Shown here: positions 15,712 to 25,415 of the stretch, in pieces
How positions within the stretch are numbered: position 1 is the first letter of the stretch
Layout: the number at the start of each line of letters is the position of its first letter
DNA from: Cloacimonetes bacterium UBA6081
GTDB taxonomy: Bacteria; Cloacimonadota; Cloacimonadia; Cloacimonadales; Cloacimonadaceae
Assembly: GCA_002428685.1 (NCBI GenBank)
Contig: DIXL01000034.1
Location: 1 to 64,000 of the forward strand
Reading direction: 5' to 3'
DNA: 64,000 nucleotides
Notes under the pieces: generated by a model
The model's database searches: none
Told to the model about the DNA's origin: nothing
What the model saw: the letters and a program-made list of their open reading frames with translations, nothing else
Made by a program: the position numbers and the translations under genes

Positions 15712-16017
15712 TTACTTATCGGTTTTAAATCCCACATGTTTATTATCGTTCTGCCCCTGAACCTTAATTTCACCAAACTGGGTTTCGTAGGTTTCGATAT
15801 TCTTTTCCAACAGTTGCATAAGCTGTTTAGCATGCGAGGGCGTCATCAGCACGCGAGTATAGATTCTGGCATCTGGAATTCCGGGAAGAATGCGCCCGCA
15901 ATCCATGATGAATTCGGAGGGAGAATTGGTAATTACGAAGAAATTAGCATAAGTTCCTTCTCCAACCTTTTCGTCGATTTTAATCTGGATTTGGTTTTGT
16001 TGTGGTTGATTGGCCAT
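15712..16017 (-). CDS. DUF3467 family protein
   Basis: A small protein of 101 residues. IQIKIDEKVGEGTYANFFVITNSPSEFIMDC followed by RVLMTPSHAKQLMQLLEKNI is the DUF3467 pattern. The family is found in many bacteria and archaea and has no established function. It lies between a nuclease-helicase gene and a secreted nuclease gene, 13 nt after the former. Confidence 0.88.
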   Translation of the reverse strand: MANQPQQNQIQIKIDEKVGEGTYANFFVITNSPSEFIMDCGRILPGIPDARIYTRVLMTPSHAKQLMQLLEKNIETYETQFGEIKVQGQNDNKHVGFKTDK

Positions 16018-16030
16018 GATGTATCTCCTT

Positions 16031-19000
16031 TTAGGTATAATTTACTTGAAGTTGTTGTAAAGCCAAAGCAGAATCGATTATTATTCCTTTTTGGCCAATG
16101 TCGTAGATCAATTTGGCATAATGAACCCCAGTTTGGCAAAGTTCTAAGTTTCCCAAAACAATGATTCGTTCTTTAGCCCGGCTGAGAGCCACATTCAGCT
16201 TGCGGTCTATGCAACCATCATCCGAAAGTGATTGTAGCTGTGATAGGTTATTGCTGTGTTTTAAGGGTAGCGCAATGATAATAATGTCTCGTTCTGAGCC
16301 TTGAAAGCGTTCCACAGTATCAATTGTAAGCATAGAATAGTCATCCCCAAGCTCTTTACGTAGGGCATGGATCATTGCTCTGAAGGGAGCCACAACCCCC
16401 AGGCTTTTATTAATGTCGCTTACTACACCTGAATCAACAAGTTTGGCGGCAATTGCACAAACCAGGCTAACCTGCAAGGCATCAAAGTGTAAGGTGGTAG
16501 AGGGAGGACAATTTATCCAGACCAAACGTTGGTTTAAAAAGCCAGGTAACTGGTGGTTGAGCTGAAGTTCGCCGGTCTGCTGGGGCGTAGCACTTATCAG
16601 TTTATCATTATAATAGTGTCCTATCAGCGAAGCAATGCTTTCGTGCATGCGAAAGTGAGATCGCAGCATTGCCAAAACTGCTGCCTCCGGTTTTGCTATA
16701 TAAACGGCAAACAAGCGTTCCATTAGCGATTGATTGAAGCTGCCATAATGCAAGACTTGTAGCAACCGGTTCTTAAACTCAAAGGGCATAGGACTTTGCA
16801 CCACAATTGGCGGAAGCTGGTTTTGGTCGCCGATTAAAATTGTTTTGGGGCTTTGGGAGATAAGTCCCAAGATACTGCTTTCCACAATCTGCGAGGCTTC
16901 ATCAATAATTATCTCGTCGAAGTGAGTGATTTTTAAGATGTCCAGATACCAGGCATTTGCGCTTTGCATAGTGGCCACCCAAATGCGGTTATTCAACACA
17001 ATTTCAGCTATTTCTTCAAAGCGTTTGTCTTTAATCTGTTCGCTTAGCAGTTGCTGCTCTATTGTGGTAGAACTGCCAGAGCGCAGAAAGGGAATGCCTT
17101 TGCGGATAAAGCATTGGCAGATTTCGTCAACCGCACGGTTGGTAAAGCTGAGAATAAGCAGATTCTTAGCACTCTGCTGAAACACATCACTTACATAAGT
17201 TCCAAGTAAACCGGAAGTTTTGCCTGTTCCGGGAGGTCCTTGCACTATGAAAAGTTCTTTTGCACTGTGCATTCTACTAATGATGTCGGTCAATGAGTCT
17301 GATTGGGTTTCAGCTACCTCAAAGAGTGGGTTTTGCAAGCCAAATATTACTTTTCTTGTTTGCGGACTGGCCGATAAAAACGCCACCAGTGAAGCCAGAG
17401 GGCTGTATAAAGATGTTTCTAAGGTGTCATGTTCTATTGCCCACAAGCCACCTTCGGTAAAGCTTCGGTTGTTTTTCAAGCCACCGCGCACAGAGATTTC
17501 CAAGCAATCCTGCTGAAGTTTGTGAATAATGCCGCGTAAAATCTCCTGCCTGGTAATTGATGTATTTTGCTTATATAAAACTACAATATCCCCTTGACGG
17601 AAGTCTGCTATCTCATCGGAAACAGGGATATTGAAGCAAATCAAGTTTTTGTGCTGGTCAGTGGGAACCAAATCCGGGATAATTTTATATGTTGCCTTTT
17701 TTTCTGTAGAACTAAGCTGCCAAAGAGCATTATGTCCATAACTGCTATCGCTTCTGGAGCCATTATCACCTGTTTTCACAAACCAAATCTCGCGTACAAC
17801 CCTTTGCACCTGGGCAGTAAACCATTCTGCTTCATAATCGGTTAAATTGGTGGCCAGGCATTGATAACGTTCATATTTACTGCGAATAATTGGGTTGGAA
17901 GGGAATTTATTAAAGGTTTTGAGCCAGGCAAACAGCTTTTCCGGCTCTGATGCCAAAGTATGCATCAGGCCAATTATCCGATTGCGGCACATTAGCAAAT
18001 CCTGCTCTAAAATGCTAATGTTTACCACATGACGCAATGAGTTTTCCTTACTGGCAGAATACAGGATGGAGGCATTGCTAACGCGTCTTGCTCCATAGGC
18101 ATTTCGAATAAGCATATTATAGGCAATCACCTGCATCTGATGGCTAGTCCAAACCTCCGTAGGATGTGCTTTTCCGCTTTTTAGCTCTACAATACTATAG
18201 CTATCACCTTGTTTGGCAAGCAAGTCCAAACGTCCCTGCAAGCCATAATCGGGGCAAATATAAGACGGCTCCAGCAGGATTTCCGCTTCGCATAAATTTG
18301 CAATAAAGCTCTTTAATTGGGGCAAATGCTCATCCCTGATGCAGTTGTAAATATTCATGGCAGCTTGCCTACCTAGCGATACAAAAGCAATTGGCATATT
18401 CGCCAGACCATGTTTGAACAATTCCAAATAATCTGCGCTAGGATTCAAGATCAATTCGTCAAAGATGCTATTTACCATAGAACCTTGCAAAGCAGCTTCG
18501 CTGGAAGCATCCCGAAACAGGGAATTGAGGAAAAAGACAAGCGGATCGCCACTACTTGTGGCAAAACAAGCAGCCAGTGCCGATGCATCAATCAAAAAAT
18601 CCGGCTCCAGAACAATTATGGTGCGCGGATTGTTCATATAGCTGTCTGCTTTTCCACTTATGGCAGTTAGCTCATGACATCGCAAGTCGGCATATTGCCA
18701 AAGTGATTTTGCCAGCATAGTCCATTGCCTGCCGTCATGACCAGCCTGTTTTGCATCGTTATTCAGGCTAATCTGGCAAGAAGAGCCGTCTTCGCGGACT
18801 ACTTCCAAACATAGGCAGTTGGCGTCCACTTTCCAGCTTTTTAGCATACATGAAAAGCTCTGTTTGGATGCTTCCGGTAAAGTTTTAATAGTGGCAACCG
18901 GCTTCTTTGCCAGGTAATCTGCAAGGGAGGCATTGGAATATTGAGGACAAAAATATTCTATAAGGGCATTGCTAATCCCCACTGCGCTAACAAAATCGCT

Positions 19001-19180
19001 ATCAGTAATTGTAGTATGTTCCTCATGAGCGATTCTATTGCACAAAATACGCAAACGATTGCTTTGTACCTGCAACTGAGCAGAAACCTTGTGCGCTTCG
19101 TTGGCATATTGCATGCGGGCAAAGAGCCCACTGAAGCTTAATTGTTCATTCTCCGTGACAGATTTATAAAGCTGTTCCAA
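16031..19180 (-). CDS. Dna2-like protein: PD-(D/E)XK nuclease fused to a superfamily 1 helicase
   Basis: A protein of at least 1049 residues. The middle-left part has a RecB/Cas4-type nuclease: GLQGRLDLLAKQG, SIVELKSGKAHP and HQMQVIAYNML supply the Asp, Glu-x-Lys and Gln motifs. The C-terminal half is a UPF1/Dna2-type helicase with Walker A QGPPGTGKTSG, Walker B IIIDEASQI, GDQNQLPP, LRSHFRMHESI, and motif VERFQGSERDIIII. It probably processes DNA ends or flaps. The start is doubtful. TTG 19180 is the first accepted start, but the frame stays open for about 40 codons upstream with good coiled-coil sequence (SRAEELGQRLSELTIESS) and no ATG, GTG or TTG. I do not see the cysteines of the Dna2 iron-sulfur cluster. 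Confidence 0.88.
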   Translation of the reverse strand: MEQLYKSVTENEQLSFSGLFARMQYANEAHKVSAQLQVQSNRLRILCNRIAHEEHTTITDSDFVSAVGISNALIEYFCPQYSNASLADYLAKKPVATIKTLPEASKQSFSCMLKSWKVDANCLCLEVVREDGSSCQISLNNDAKQAGHDGRQWTMLAKSLWQYADLRCHELTAISGKADSYMNNPRTIIVLEPDFLIDASALAACFATSSGDPLVFFLNSLFRDASSEAALQGSMVNSIFDELILNPSADYLELFKHGLANMPIAFVSLGRQAAMNIYNCIRDEHLPQLKSFIANLCEAEILLEPSYICPDYGLQGRLDLLAKQGDSYSIVELKSGKAHPTEVWTSHQMQVIAYNMLIRNAYGARRVSNASILYSASKENSLRHVVNISILEQDLLMCRNRIIGLMHTLASEPEKLFAWLKTFNKFPSNPIIRSKYERYQCLATNLTDYEAEWFTAQVQRVVREIWFVKTGDNGSRSDSSYGHNALWQLSSTEKKATYKIIPDLVPTDQHKNLICFNIPVSDEIADFRQGDIVVLYKQNTSITRQEILRGIIHKLQQDCLEISVRGGLKNNRSFTEGGLWAIEHDTLETSLYSPLASLVAFLSASPQTRKVIFGLQNPLFEVAETQSDSLTDIISRMHSAKELFIVQGPPGTGKTSGLLGTYVSDVFQQSAKNLLILSFTNRAVDEICQCFIRKGIPFLRSGSSTTIEQQLLSEQIKDKRFEEIAEIVLNNRIWVATMQSANAWYLDILKITHFDEIIIDEASQIVESSILGLISQSPKTILIGDQNQLPPIVVQSPMPFEFKNRLLQVLHYGSFNQSLMERLFAVYIAKPEAAVLAMLRSHFRMHESIASLIGHYYNDKLISATPQQTGELQLNHQLPGFLNQRLVWINCPPSTTLHFDALQVSLVCAIAAKLVDSGVVSDINKSLGVVAPFRAMIHALRKELGDDYSMLTIDTVERFQGSERDIIIIALPLKHSNNLSQLQSLSDDGCIDRKLNVALSRAKERIIVLGNLELCQTGVHYAKLIYDIGQKGIIIDSALALQQLQVNYT

Positions 19181-19299
19181 AATCTGCCTGATTTTTAGCA
19201 GGCGATCGGCATACGAACTACTCTCAATCGTTAGTTCTGAAAGCCTTTGTCCTAGTTCCTCAGCTCTTGATAAGTTTAAAATACTTATTTCTCTTAGAA

Positions 19300-19545
19300 T
19301 TAGGAATTAGCTCTTTTTTTCTTCTTGATGCCAAATATATTCGTCTTTATCCAAGCCCAATTTAGATAAATATGAATCAAAGCCACAAAAAAGAACAATA
19401 TCCCTGATAACTGATGCATTACAGCCAGCGTTTCTGTTCCTCTCCAAGCCGCAGGACCAAATTTATACAGCCCTGCTACGATAATTGTGAGTAGAAATAG
19501 CGTCGCTAAAATGGGATTAATGAATTTCAAGGCAGTGTTTTTCAT
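19300..19545 (-). CDS. Small two-helix membrane protein, DUF4405/cytochrome b-like
   Basis: An 81-residue protein with two transmembrane helices (about 8-28 and 42-64) and a basic C-terminus (KKKKRANS). His44 and His58 lie 14 residues apart in the second helix, and the MHQLSGILFFFVALIHIYLN segment resembles DUF4405 proteins, some of which are heme-binding. The heme role is inference. Its start overlaps the end of ftsY by 4 nt. Confidence 0.72.
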   Translation of the reverse strand: MKNTALKFINPILATLFLLTIIVAGLYKFGPAAWRGTETLAVMHQLSGILFFFVALIHIYLNWAWIKTNIFGIKKKKRANS

Positions 19546-20498
19546 GCTTCTTCCTCCATGTTTTCGTTTTCTATCGCAAAAAATGCTTTAATAAAATCTA
19601 CCACTTTAAAGCCCATCAAGTCTTCAATTCCTTCCCCCACACCCAATAATTTTACAGGTAACTTCAAATTATGCCGAAGGTTGAGAATAATTCCGCCCTT
19701 TGCAGTCCCATCATATTTGGTAAGGGCAATACCGGTTAAGTGTATGGACTTGTCAAAATTCATGGCTTGCGAAATGGCGTTTTGTCCGGTTGTTGCATCT
19801 ACCACCAAAATTGCTTCGTGTGGTGCTTCCGGTAACAGTTTTTTAATGGTTCTATCAATTTTCCCCAGCTCTTTCATCAGGTTTTCTTTGGTATGCTGGC
19901 GTCCGGCTGTGTCTATTAAAACTACATCGTATCCTTTTGACAGGGCGGAATTTATGCCGTCATAAATCACCGATGAAGGGTCGCTATCTGCCTGAGAACG
20001 AATTATTGATACTCCAGCCCGATCTGCCCAAATTGCAATTTGCTCAATTGCCGCAGCTCTAAAAGTATCGCCCGCTACAATCAAAACTTTCTTTCCCATC
20101 TGAGCAAATTTGTAGGCTACTTTGCCAATAGTGGTAGTTTTTCCGGTGCCGTTAACTCCCACAAAAACAATTACATGCGGCTTATTTGGAGTAGAGGTAA
20201 AGAAATCGGGCGGGTCTTCATCTGCGGCTATCAGCATATCACGCATGATATCAACCAGATAAATCTGCACTATCTCTGCATCGGTGATTTTCTCGTTGCG
20301 GATTTGCTCTCGCAAGGTCTGCAATATCAGTTCTGTCATTTCTACGCCGGTATCACATCTCAGCAAGATATCTTCAATTTCTTCCAACAGTTCTTCATCC
20401 ACCTTACCACGCAAGCGGACAGCTTCTGCAATTTTCCCAATGAAACCACTTTTGGTTTTTGATAGTTTTTGTCTCAGATTTCGGACAATACCAAGCAC
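19542..20498 (-). CDS. ftsY: Signal recognition particle receptor FtsY
   Basis: A protein of 318 residues, the membrane docking GTPase for SRP-bound ribosomes. It has the N domain (LLEEIEDILLRCDTGVEMT), then G1 GVNGTGKTTTIGKVA, GDTFRAAAIEQIAIWA, DTAGR, TKYDGTAKGG and GVGEGIEDL. The acidic A domain is missing, as in many non-proteobacteria. The partner Ffh is encoded at 56271-57599. Confidence 0.97.
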   Translation of the reverse strand: MLGIVRNLRQKLSKTKSGFIGKIAEAVRLRGKVDEELLEEIEDILLRCDTGVEMTELILQTLREQIRNEKITDAEIVQIYLVDIMRDMLIAADEDPPDFFTSTPNKPHVIVFVGVNGTGKTTTIGKVAYKFAQMGKKVLIVAGDTFRAAAIEQIAIWADRAGVSIIRSQADSDPSSVIYDGINSALSKGYDVVLIDTAGRQHTKENLMKELGKIDRTIKKLLPEAPHEAILVVDATTGQNAISQAMNFDKSIHLTGIALTKYDGTAKGGIILNLRHNLKLPVKLLGVGEGIEDLMGFKVVDFIKAFFAIENENMEEEA

Positions 20499-20525
20499 TA
20501 TTTTCTCCCATCATTATGATTATTA

Positions 20526-20555
20526 TTGACACAGTTATGCTGTGCGTTAAAATTG
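20526..20555 (+). promoter_or_regulatory. Promoter of the 20640-21260 gene
   Basis: TTGACA at 20526-20531 is followed by TAAAATTG ending at 20555. This is the best match in the window to the Bacteroidetes -7 element (TAnnTTTG with one mismatch) and also reads as a sigma-70 pair, TTGACA-N16-TAAAAT. Its presence rules out a TTG start at 20526 for the following gene. Confidence 0.7.
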
Positions 20556-20639
20556 CACCACAGCCTTGGACGTCAACATAATTCTGTTAAAATGACATTT
20601 ATCCCCAGTGTGTTCATGGCAAAAAAGGATTTTATTTAT

Positions 20640-21260
20640 ATGGAACGAACCAAGCTTATGCCCCGCCATCTACTGCTGATTGCTGTGCCTCTGGTAGTTG
20701 CTTTTTTAGGTGGCTTGCTCTTTAGCGGAAACTTTAATAGTTTCATGCAGGAAAAGGGCGGAATCAGCACTGCTCAACAGTTTATTGGGATCAGTTTGCT
20801 GTGTGGTGCCTTGGCTTTCAGTTGGAAGTGTTTGCCCAAACCCTTCAGTTGGGCAATAATTATCTTCAGCCCTTTGCTTTTGGCATTATTGACTATCCTG
20901 AAAACAGGTGGCGGCCAGAACCTGGCTATTACTTTTATGCTTAATCTGCTGTTTACGGTTGGGCTGTGGGGAGTGTTGCAACTAACCTTTTTCGCCAAAT
21001 CGATGCTGAAAATCCGCACTGCTGCTTTTGCTCTGTTGGCTTCGGTTTTGCTTACTCTTTACTTTCGGGTTCTGTTCATTTTCCTAAAAATACCCTTTAG
21101 CAAAGCAGATTGGACTACATATTTTATGAATGCCCTCTTTCTGTTTATTTTCATTGGTTTTGGGCTTTCCCTGGCAGACGTGTCCATCATTCGCAAGGAA
21201 GTAGAGGAAGCAAAAAGACAAAAGAGAACCCAAGAGGATGACGAAACCGATGATCAGTGA
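20640..21260 (+). CDS. Membrane protein of unknown function
   Basis: A protein of 206 residues with about five or six hydrophobic helices and a charged C-terminal tail (EVEEAKRQKRTQEDDETDDQ). I do not recognise the family. ATG 20640 was chosen because AAGGA lies 10 nt before it and the hydrophobic part starts soon after; the frame is open back to a TTG that is part of the promoter. It overlaps trmB by 23 nt, so the two are translated from one message. Confidence 0.75.
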   Translation: MERTKLMPRHLLLIAVPLVVAFLGGLLFSGNFNSFMQEKGGISTAQQFIGISLLCGALAFSWKCLPKPFSWAIIIFSPLLLALLTILKTGGGQNLAITFMLNLLFTVGLWGVLQLTFFAKSMLKIRTAAFALLASVLLTLYFRVLFIFLKIPFSKADWTTYFMNALFLFIFIGFGLSLADVSIIRKEVEEAKRQKRTQEDDETDDQ

Positions 21261-21876
21261 CGGAGACTATTTCATAATTAAAACTCCGACTGGCGATAAC
21301 GGTAAAAGCCAAATGCTTGATTTAGAGGGGATTTTCCCCAAAATTCAACCTCTGTATCTGGAAATAGGCAGCGGGAAAGGCGAATTTATTTCTTCTTATT
21401 CCATTCAAAACCCGGCATTTAACATCCTTGGTTTGGAAGCAGCCAGCAAAAGAATCAATAACACCCTAAAAAAGCTTAGCCCGGACAGGCATCCCAATGT
21501 TCGCCTCATGCGTGTGTTTGTGGATGAATCTATCAAGGATATCTTTCCGGCGGAGTCTGTTTCGGGAGTATTTATCCAACATCCGGACCCCTGGCCAAAA
21601 CGCAAACATCATCGTCGCCGTTTGATTCAGCCAGGCTTTCTGAATGCCCTGGCTCATATCTTAAAACCAGATGCACAAATCCAAATCTCTACTGACCACA
21701 GCGGTTATGCAGCCTGGATTTTGGAAGAGTTTTTGGCAAATCCATGCTATATATCTGTGTTCGATGATCCCCTTCGTCAGCAATCAACTTTTGAAGATCA
21801 TATCACTACCTGGTTTGAAGCAGAGCAACGCCGCCAGGGTTTTGACCCCCAATTCATGCTTTTCAAACGCATTTAG
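21238..21876 (+). CDS. trmB: tRNA (guanine-N7-)-methyltransferase
   Basis: A protein of 212 residues that methylates G46 of tRNA using S-adenosylmethionine. LYLEIGSGKGEFI is the SAM-binding motif, NILGLEAASKRI the next strand, and HPDPWPKRKHHRRRLIQPGFL the TrmB signature, with STDHSGYAAWILEEF near the end. An alternative ATG at 21250 is possible. Confidence 0.95.
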   Translation: MTKPMISDGDYFIIKTPTGDNGKSQMLDLEGIFPKIQPLYLEIGSGKGEFISSYSIQNPAFNILGLEAASKRINNTLKKLSPDRHPNVRLMRVFVDESIKDIFPAESVSGVFIQHPDPWPKRKHHRRRLIQPGFLNALAHILKPDAQIQISTDHSGYAAWILEEFLANPCYISVFDDPLRQQSTFEDHITTWFEAEQRRQGFDPQFMLFKRI

Positions 21877-21886
21877 GAGATACCAC

Positions 21887-23578
21887 ATGAGCTACGATTT
21901 TAGCCCTAATCACGACGTTAACAAAATGCTGAACAACGTGGTGCAAAGCATTACACATCTTGCCGAAGAGCAGCTATTGCACATCAAACGTCTCACCAGA
22001 ATTGGCGAATCACTATCTTCCGAAACCGATCTGGACAAAATCTTCGACATGATTCTGGAAGAAGGCATCGAATTCACCCGTGCCGATGCAGCAACTATTT
22101 ATAAGGTAACTGAAGATGGACAATTTCTGGAATTTGAAATTGTTTACAACGCCACTCTGAATATGAGGCTGGGCGGGACAAGAGGTATGGTAAACTGGCA
22201 CAAAATTCAGCTCTATGACGCCGATGGTAAGCCGAATAGCAACAAAATTGTAACCAGCGTCTATCACAACAAGATTAGCCTTTGTTTTGACGATGTATAT
22301 GAAACCCAAGACTATGACATCAGCGGAACCATCCATACTGATATAGAAAACAATTACCGCTGCAAGTCCATGCTGACCATACCCTTAAAAAACCACGAAG
22401 ACGAAGTTTTGGGCGTAATCCAATTTATCAATGCCATGGATGAGGCCAAAAACATCGTCTCTTTTACCGATGAACATAAGGCCATGCTATCTTCTTTGGC
22501 CTCACAAGCAGCAATTGCCTTGTCCAACCGCAAACTGATCCAGAGCCTGGAAGACCTTTTAAACCAGTTCATGCGCTCAATTGCAGGTGCCATCGAAAAG
22601 AAGACCAAATACACTTCGGATCATATCACCAGAGTGGCCACCCTCACAGAGCTTTTATCTGCCAAAATTAATGAAGCTCCTCCAGAATACTTCGGTGGCC
22701 GCCGCTTTTCCGAGAACGAACTGAAAGAGCTTTCAATGGCAGGGTGGATGCATGATGTGGGCAAGATTATCACTCCCGAATACATCATGGATAAAAGCAC
22801 TAAACTGGAAACCATTACAGATAGAATAGAGCTTGTAACGCTGCGCTTGGAAAAGATAGATTTGCTTCTATCATGTTTATCTACAAGTATTAGTGCTGAT
22901 GAATTTAATAGTTTTGTTCAAGAACATATCGATAATGATATGGATATTAGCAATTTCCATGAGTTAATGGCAGATTCCATCGCTTTTTTAACTAAGTTCA
23001 ATTTTGGGGAAGAGTTTGTAGCCGAAGAGGATTTACAGCGGGTGGAGCGAATTTCGAACATAGACTTTGAGTATAGTGGCAAACGCTACTACGTTTTCAC
23101 CGAAGACGAAAAGAAAAACATGATGATTAAAGGGCGTGGAACCCTTACCGGAGCGGAATATCAGATTATGAAAGACCATGCTTCCATCACTTGGGATATG
23201 CTTTCTCAGCTCACTTTTCCCAAGAAGTATAAAAACGTGGCCTTCTATGCCTCCACTCATCACGAAGCTTTGAATGGCAAAGGTTATCCCCGTGGAATTG
23301 GCGCAGATGAACTTCCCATTCAATCACGCATTCTCGCTGTGGCAGATATTTTTGAAGCTCTGACAGCTTCCGACAGACCCTATAAAAAAGCTAAAACTCT
23401 TTCCGAATCGCTTACCATGATGGCAGTTATGACCAAGGATGGTCATTTGGACAAAGATTTGGTCAGTTATTTTCTGGATTCCGGATTATATCTGGAATAT
23501 GCCAATCGCTTTATGAAACCTGAATACATCGACAAGGTGGATATCGCAGCTCTGAAAGCAAAATATACCAGCCTATGA
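21887..23578 (+). CDS. GAF and HD-GYP-type phosphohydrolase, signalling protein
   Basis: A protein of 563 residues. A GAF sensor domain spans about residues 30-200 (DLDKIFDMILEEGIEFTRADAATIY...SMLTIPLKNHEDEVLGVIQFIN). An HD domain follows with HITRVATLTELL, WMHDVGKI, then STHHEALNGKGYPRG and ADIFEALTASDRPYKKA. About 100 residues are inserted between HDVGK and HHE, as in a subfamily of GAF-linked HD phosphohydrolases. Canonical HD-GYP domains degrade cyclic di-GMP, but activity cannot be assumed here. ATG 21887 is preceded by AGGAGA at the usual distance; the open frame before it is the end of trmB in another frame. The stop overlaps the next gene by 4 nt. Confidence 0.9.
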   Translation: MSYDFSPNHDVNKMLNNVVQSITHLAEEQLLHIKRLTRIGESLSSETDLDKIFDMILEEGIEFTRADAATIYKVTEDGQFLEFEIVYNATLNMRLGGTRGMVNWHKIQLYDADGKPNSNKIVTSVYHNKISLCFDDVYETQDYDISGTIHTDIENNYRCKSMLTIPLKNHEDEVLGVIQFINAMDEAKNIVSFTDEHKAMLSSLASQAAIALSNRKLIQSLEDLLNQFMRSIAGAIEKKTKYTSDHITRVATLTELLSAKINEAPPEYFGGRRFSENELKELSMAGWMHDVGKIITPEYIMDKSTKLETITDRIELVTLRLEKIDLLLSCLSTSISADEFNSFVQEHIDNDMDISNFHELMADSIAFLTKFNFGEEFVAEEDLQRVERISNIDFEYSGKRYYVFTEDEKKNMMIKGRGTLTGAEYQIMKDHASITWDMLSQLTFPKKYKNVAFYASTHHEALNGKGYPRGIGADELPIQSRILAVADIFEALTASDRPYKKAKTLSESLTMMAVMTKDGHLDKDLVSYFLDSGLYLEYANRFMKPEYIDKVDIAALKAKYTSL

Positions 23579-24537
23579 TCACCAAACTTTTTGCCAAACC
23601 TTTGCTCTATCTTGCTCCCTTGGCTGGCTATACAGATCAACCCTACCGTTTGCTATGCAAAGAATGGGGAGCAGAAGTTCTTATCAGCGAAATGGTTAGT
23701 GCTGATGGTCTGATCCGTGATTCTGCCAAAACAGTCCAATTCATCAATTTTGCTGCAGCAGAACGTCCCTTTGGCATTCAAATCTTTGGGCATGATGCAC
23801 TTACAATGGCCAAAGCAGCGGAATTCATAGTACCCTATCAGCCGGATTTTATCGATATAAACATGGGTTGTCCGGTTAAAAAGGTCGTGCGTAGAGGAGC
23901 TGGTAGTGCTTTGATGCAAGCCCCTGCTCTGGCAGCTCAAATTGTCCGGGAAGTAAAAAGTGCTCTTTGTGGTCAAATACCCTTAAGCGTAAAATTCCGC
24001 AGTGGTCGGGATCTGCAAAGCCTTAACTATATTGACTTCGGCCTCCTTATGCAAGATAGCGGAGCAGATTTTATCACTCTTCATCCCAGAACTGCCAAAC
24101 AGATGTTTGCGGGAAAAAGCAACTGGGAGCATATTGCAGCCTTGAAAGCCAAAGTCCATATTCCCGTGATTGGCAATGGCGACATCACAACCCCCGAGGA
24201 AGCCTCACAGATGCTTTCGCAAACGCATTGCGATGGACTGATGATAGGCCGCGGAGCCTTGGGTAAACCCTGGTTTTTTAAACAGTGTCGCGATTTTCTG
24301 TCCCTGGGCAGCTATGCACCCATCACCAAAACGCAACTACTGGACACTGTTCTAAAGCACATTGACAACGCTCTGCTTTTTAAACGTGAAATTGTGGTTG
24401 TGCGGGAAATGCGTTCACAACTGTGTTTTTACACCAAAGGTCAGCTTGGCGGAGCGGAACTTCGCAATAAAATAAACCACACCGAGACAGCAGACGAGCT
24501 TAAGAACTTACTGATAAATGGTTTGGACAGTCTGTAG
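23575..24537 (+). CDS. dusB: tRNA-dihydrouridine synthase
   Basis: A flavoprotein of 320 residues that reduces uridine to dihydrouridine in tRNA. It shows LAPLAGYTDQPYR at the N-terminus, DINMGCPVKKVVRRGAGSAL with the catalytic Cys, VKFRSG, LHPRTAKQMFAGKSNW, IGNGDI and MIGRGALGKPW. The C-terminal helical domain is present. The sequence is nearest the DusB type; the exact Dus class is inferred. It is the last gene of the trmB-GAF/HD-dus cluster. Confidence 0.94.
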   Translation: MITKLFAKPLLYLAPLAGYTDQPYRLLCKEWGAEVLISEMVSADGLIRDSAKTVQFINFAAAERPFGIQIFGHDALTMAKAAEFIVPYQPDFIDINMGCPVKKVVRRGAGSALMQAPALAAQIVREVKSALCGQIPLSVKFRSGRDLQSLNYIDFGLLMQDSGADFITLHPRTAKQMFAGKSNWEHIAALKAKVHIPVIGNGDITTPEEASQMLSQTHCDGLMIGRGALGKPWFFKQCRDFLSLGSYAPITKTQLLDTVLKHIDNALLFKREIVVVREMRSQLCFYTKGQLGGAELRNKINHTETADELKNLLINGLDSL

Positions 24538-24805
24538 ATAATTATAAGTTAAGCTCAATTTCACCTGTCTAATCACTGCCATAACATTTTCCTTAACTCC
24601 TTAGCCCAACTTTACCACAGACAGTAGTTATATACTTGCCCTACAAATACATACATTTTTATGGGGGACTACATTTTCCCATTTTTTCTGGGTTTTATAC
24701 GAGGGTTTGGGTTTAGGTTTAATGCATTATAAATCAATAAATGCGATGGATCTGCCTTGGAATTGATTCGCTTTGAATACATCTTTTTGTGAGTTGTAAG
24801 GCCAG
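24538..24805. other. Gene-free stretch beside the transposase remnant
   Basis: No gene is visible. It contains the GT-rich run GGGTTTGGGTTTAGGTTTAA near 24705-24725 and a GGGGGACTACATTTTCCC stretch. It may hold the old end of the insertion sequence whose remnant follows, but I could not find its terminal repeat. Confidence 0.4.
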
Positions 24806-25380
24806 TTACTGTAACTCTTCTATGATTTGATAATGTGCTTCTGCTCGTAGGCCGGTTTGGTGGTAGATTGGGCGAAAAGCAAGCTCATGTTTCAAACTTC
24901 TAAATGCAGATTCAATCCTCTTGAGCATCATATAAGTTTCCCATATTTTGCGCTCATTCCATTTTAAGAGGTTGGTTCTAAGCCAGTAGGTTCCCGAAAA
25001 ACGTAAATCCTCTTCCTGTTGCTTAATTTTATGAAAATCAATGCTTACTGCCTTGCCATTGCTTTCTTTTACGTCTATGTGATAAAAATGGCTAACAAAG
25101 GGATAGCACTCTCGCAATCTTCCTATTCTTTCCTGTATCTTCCCATCAGACTTGTTGCTATATCTCTTTGTAAGAGTGGGGATAATGTTGCTCAAGTCAT
25201 CCTCAAACTTTTTGCAGAAGCTGTCCTGGATGGCTCTCTCTTTGAATTCCATTTTCTTACTGTGGCAAAAGAGCAATACCTCATTATCAAGCTTGTATAT
25301 CTTCGCTGTTACAAGGTTTTCTTTGTCCTTATAACCTCAATCATGCCTTCATCACTTTTGCTGTTTTTGCTTGCAAAATC
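24806..25380 (-). pseudogene. Transposase remnant, IS1634/IS4-like
   Basis: The frame is open from 25336 down to 24806 and reads like the C-terminal half of a DDE transposase: KIYKLDNEVLLFCHSKK, KEFRERAIQ-like and YDDLSN-like stretches, then KIWETYMMLKRIESAFRSLKHEL and RPIYHQTGLRAEAHYQI. This order (the conserved Glu helix followed by RPIYHQ) is that of IS1634-type transposases. It ends abruptly after IIEELQ, where intact proteins continue for about 50 residues. An in-frame TGA at 25337-25339 is followed upstream by related sequence in another frame (SDEGMIEVIRTKK). So it is truncated at both ends and frameshifted. Confidence 0.78.
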
Positions 25381-25415
25381 GCTAAAATTTGTCATTTTCG
25401 CTTTGGCAGTGGTAA

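Noticed and set aside
20526..20639. TTG start at 20526 for the membrane protein gene
   Set aside because: The TTG is part of the TTGACA box of a promoter, and a better ATG with AAGGA lies at 20640.
21671..21886. N-terminal extension of the GAF/HD-GYP protein
   Set aside because: It overlaps trmB in another frame and has no domain; ATG 21887 has a good ribosome binding site.
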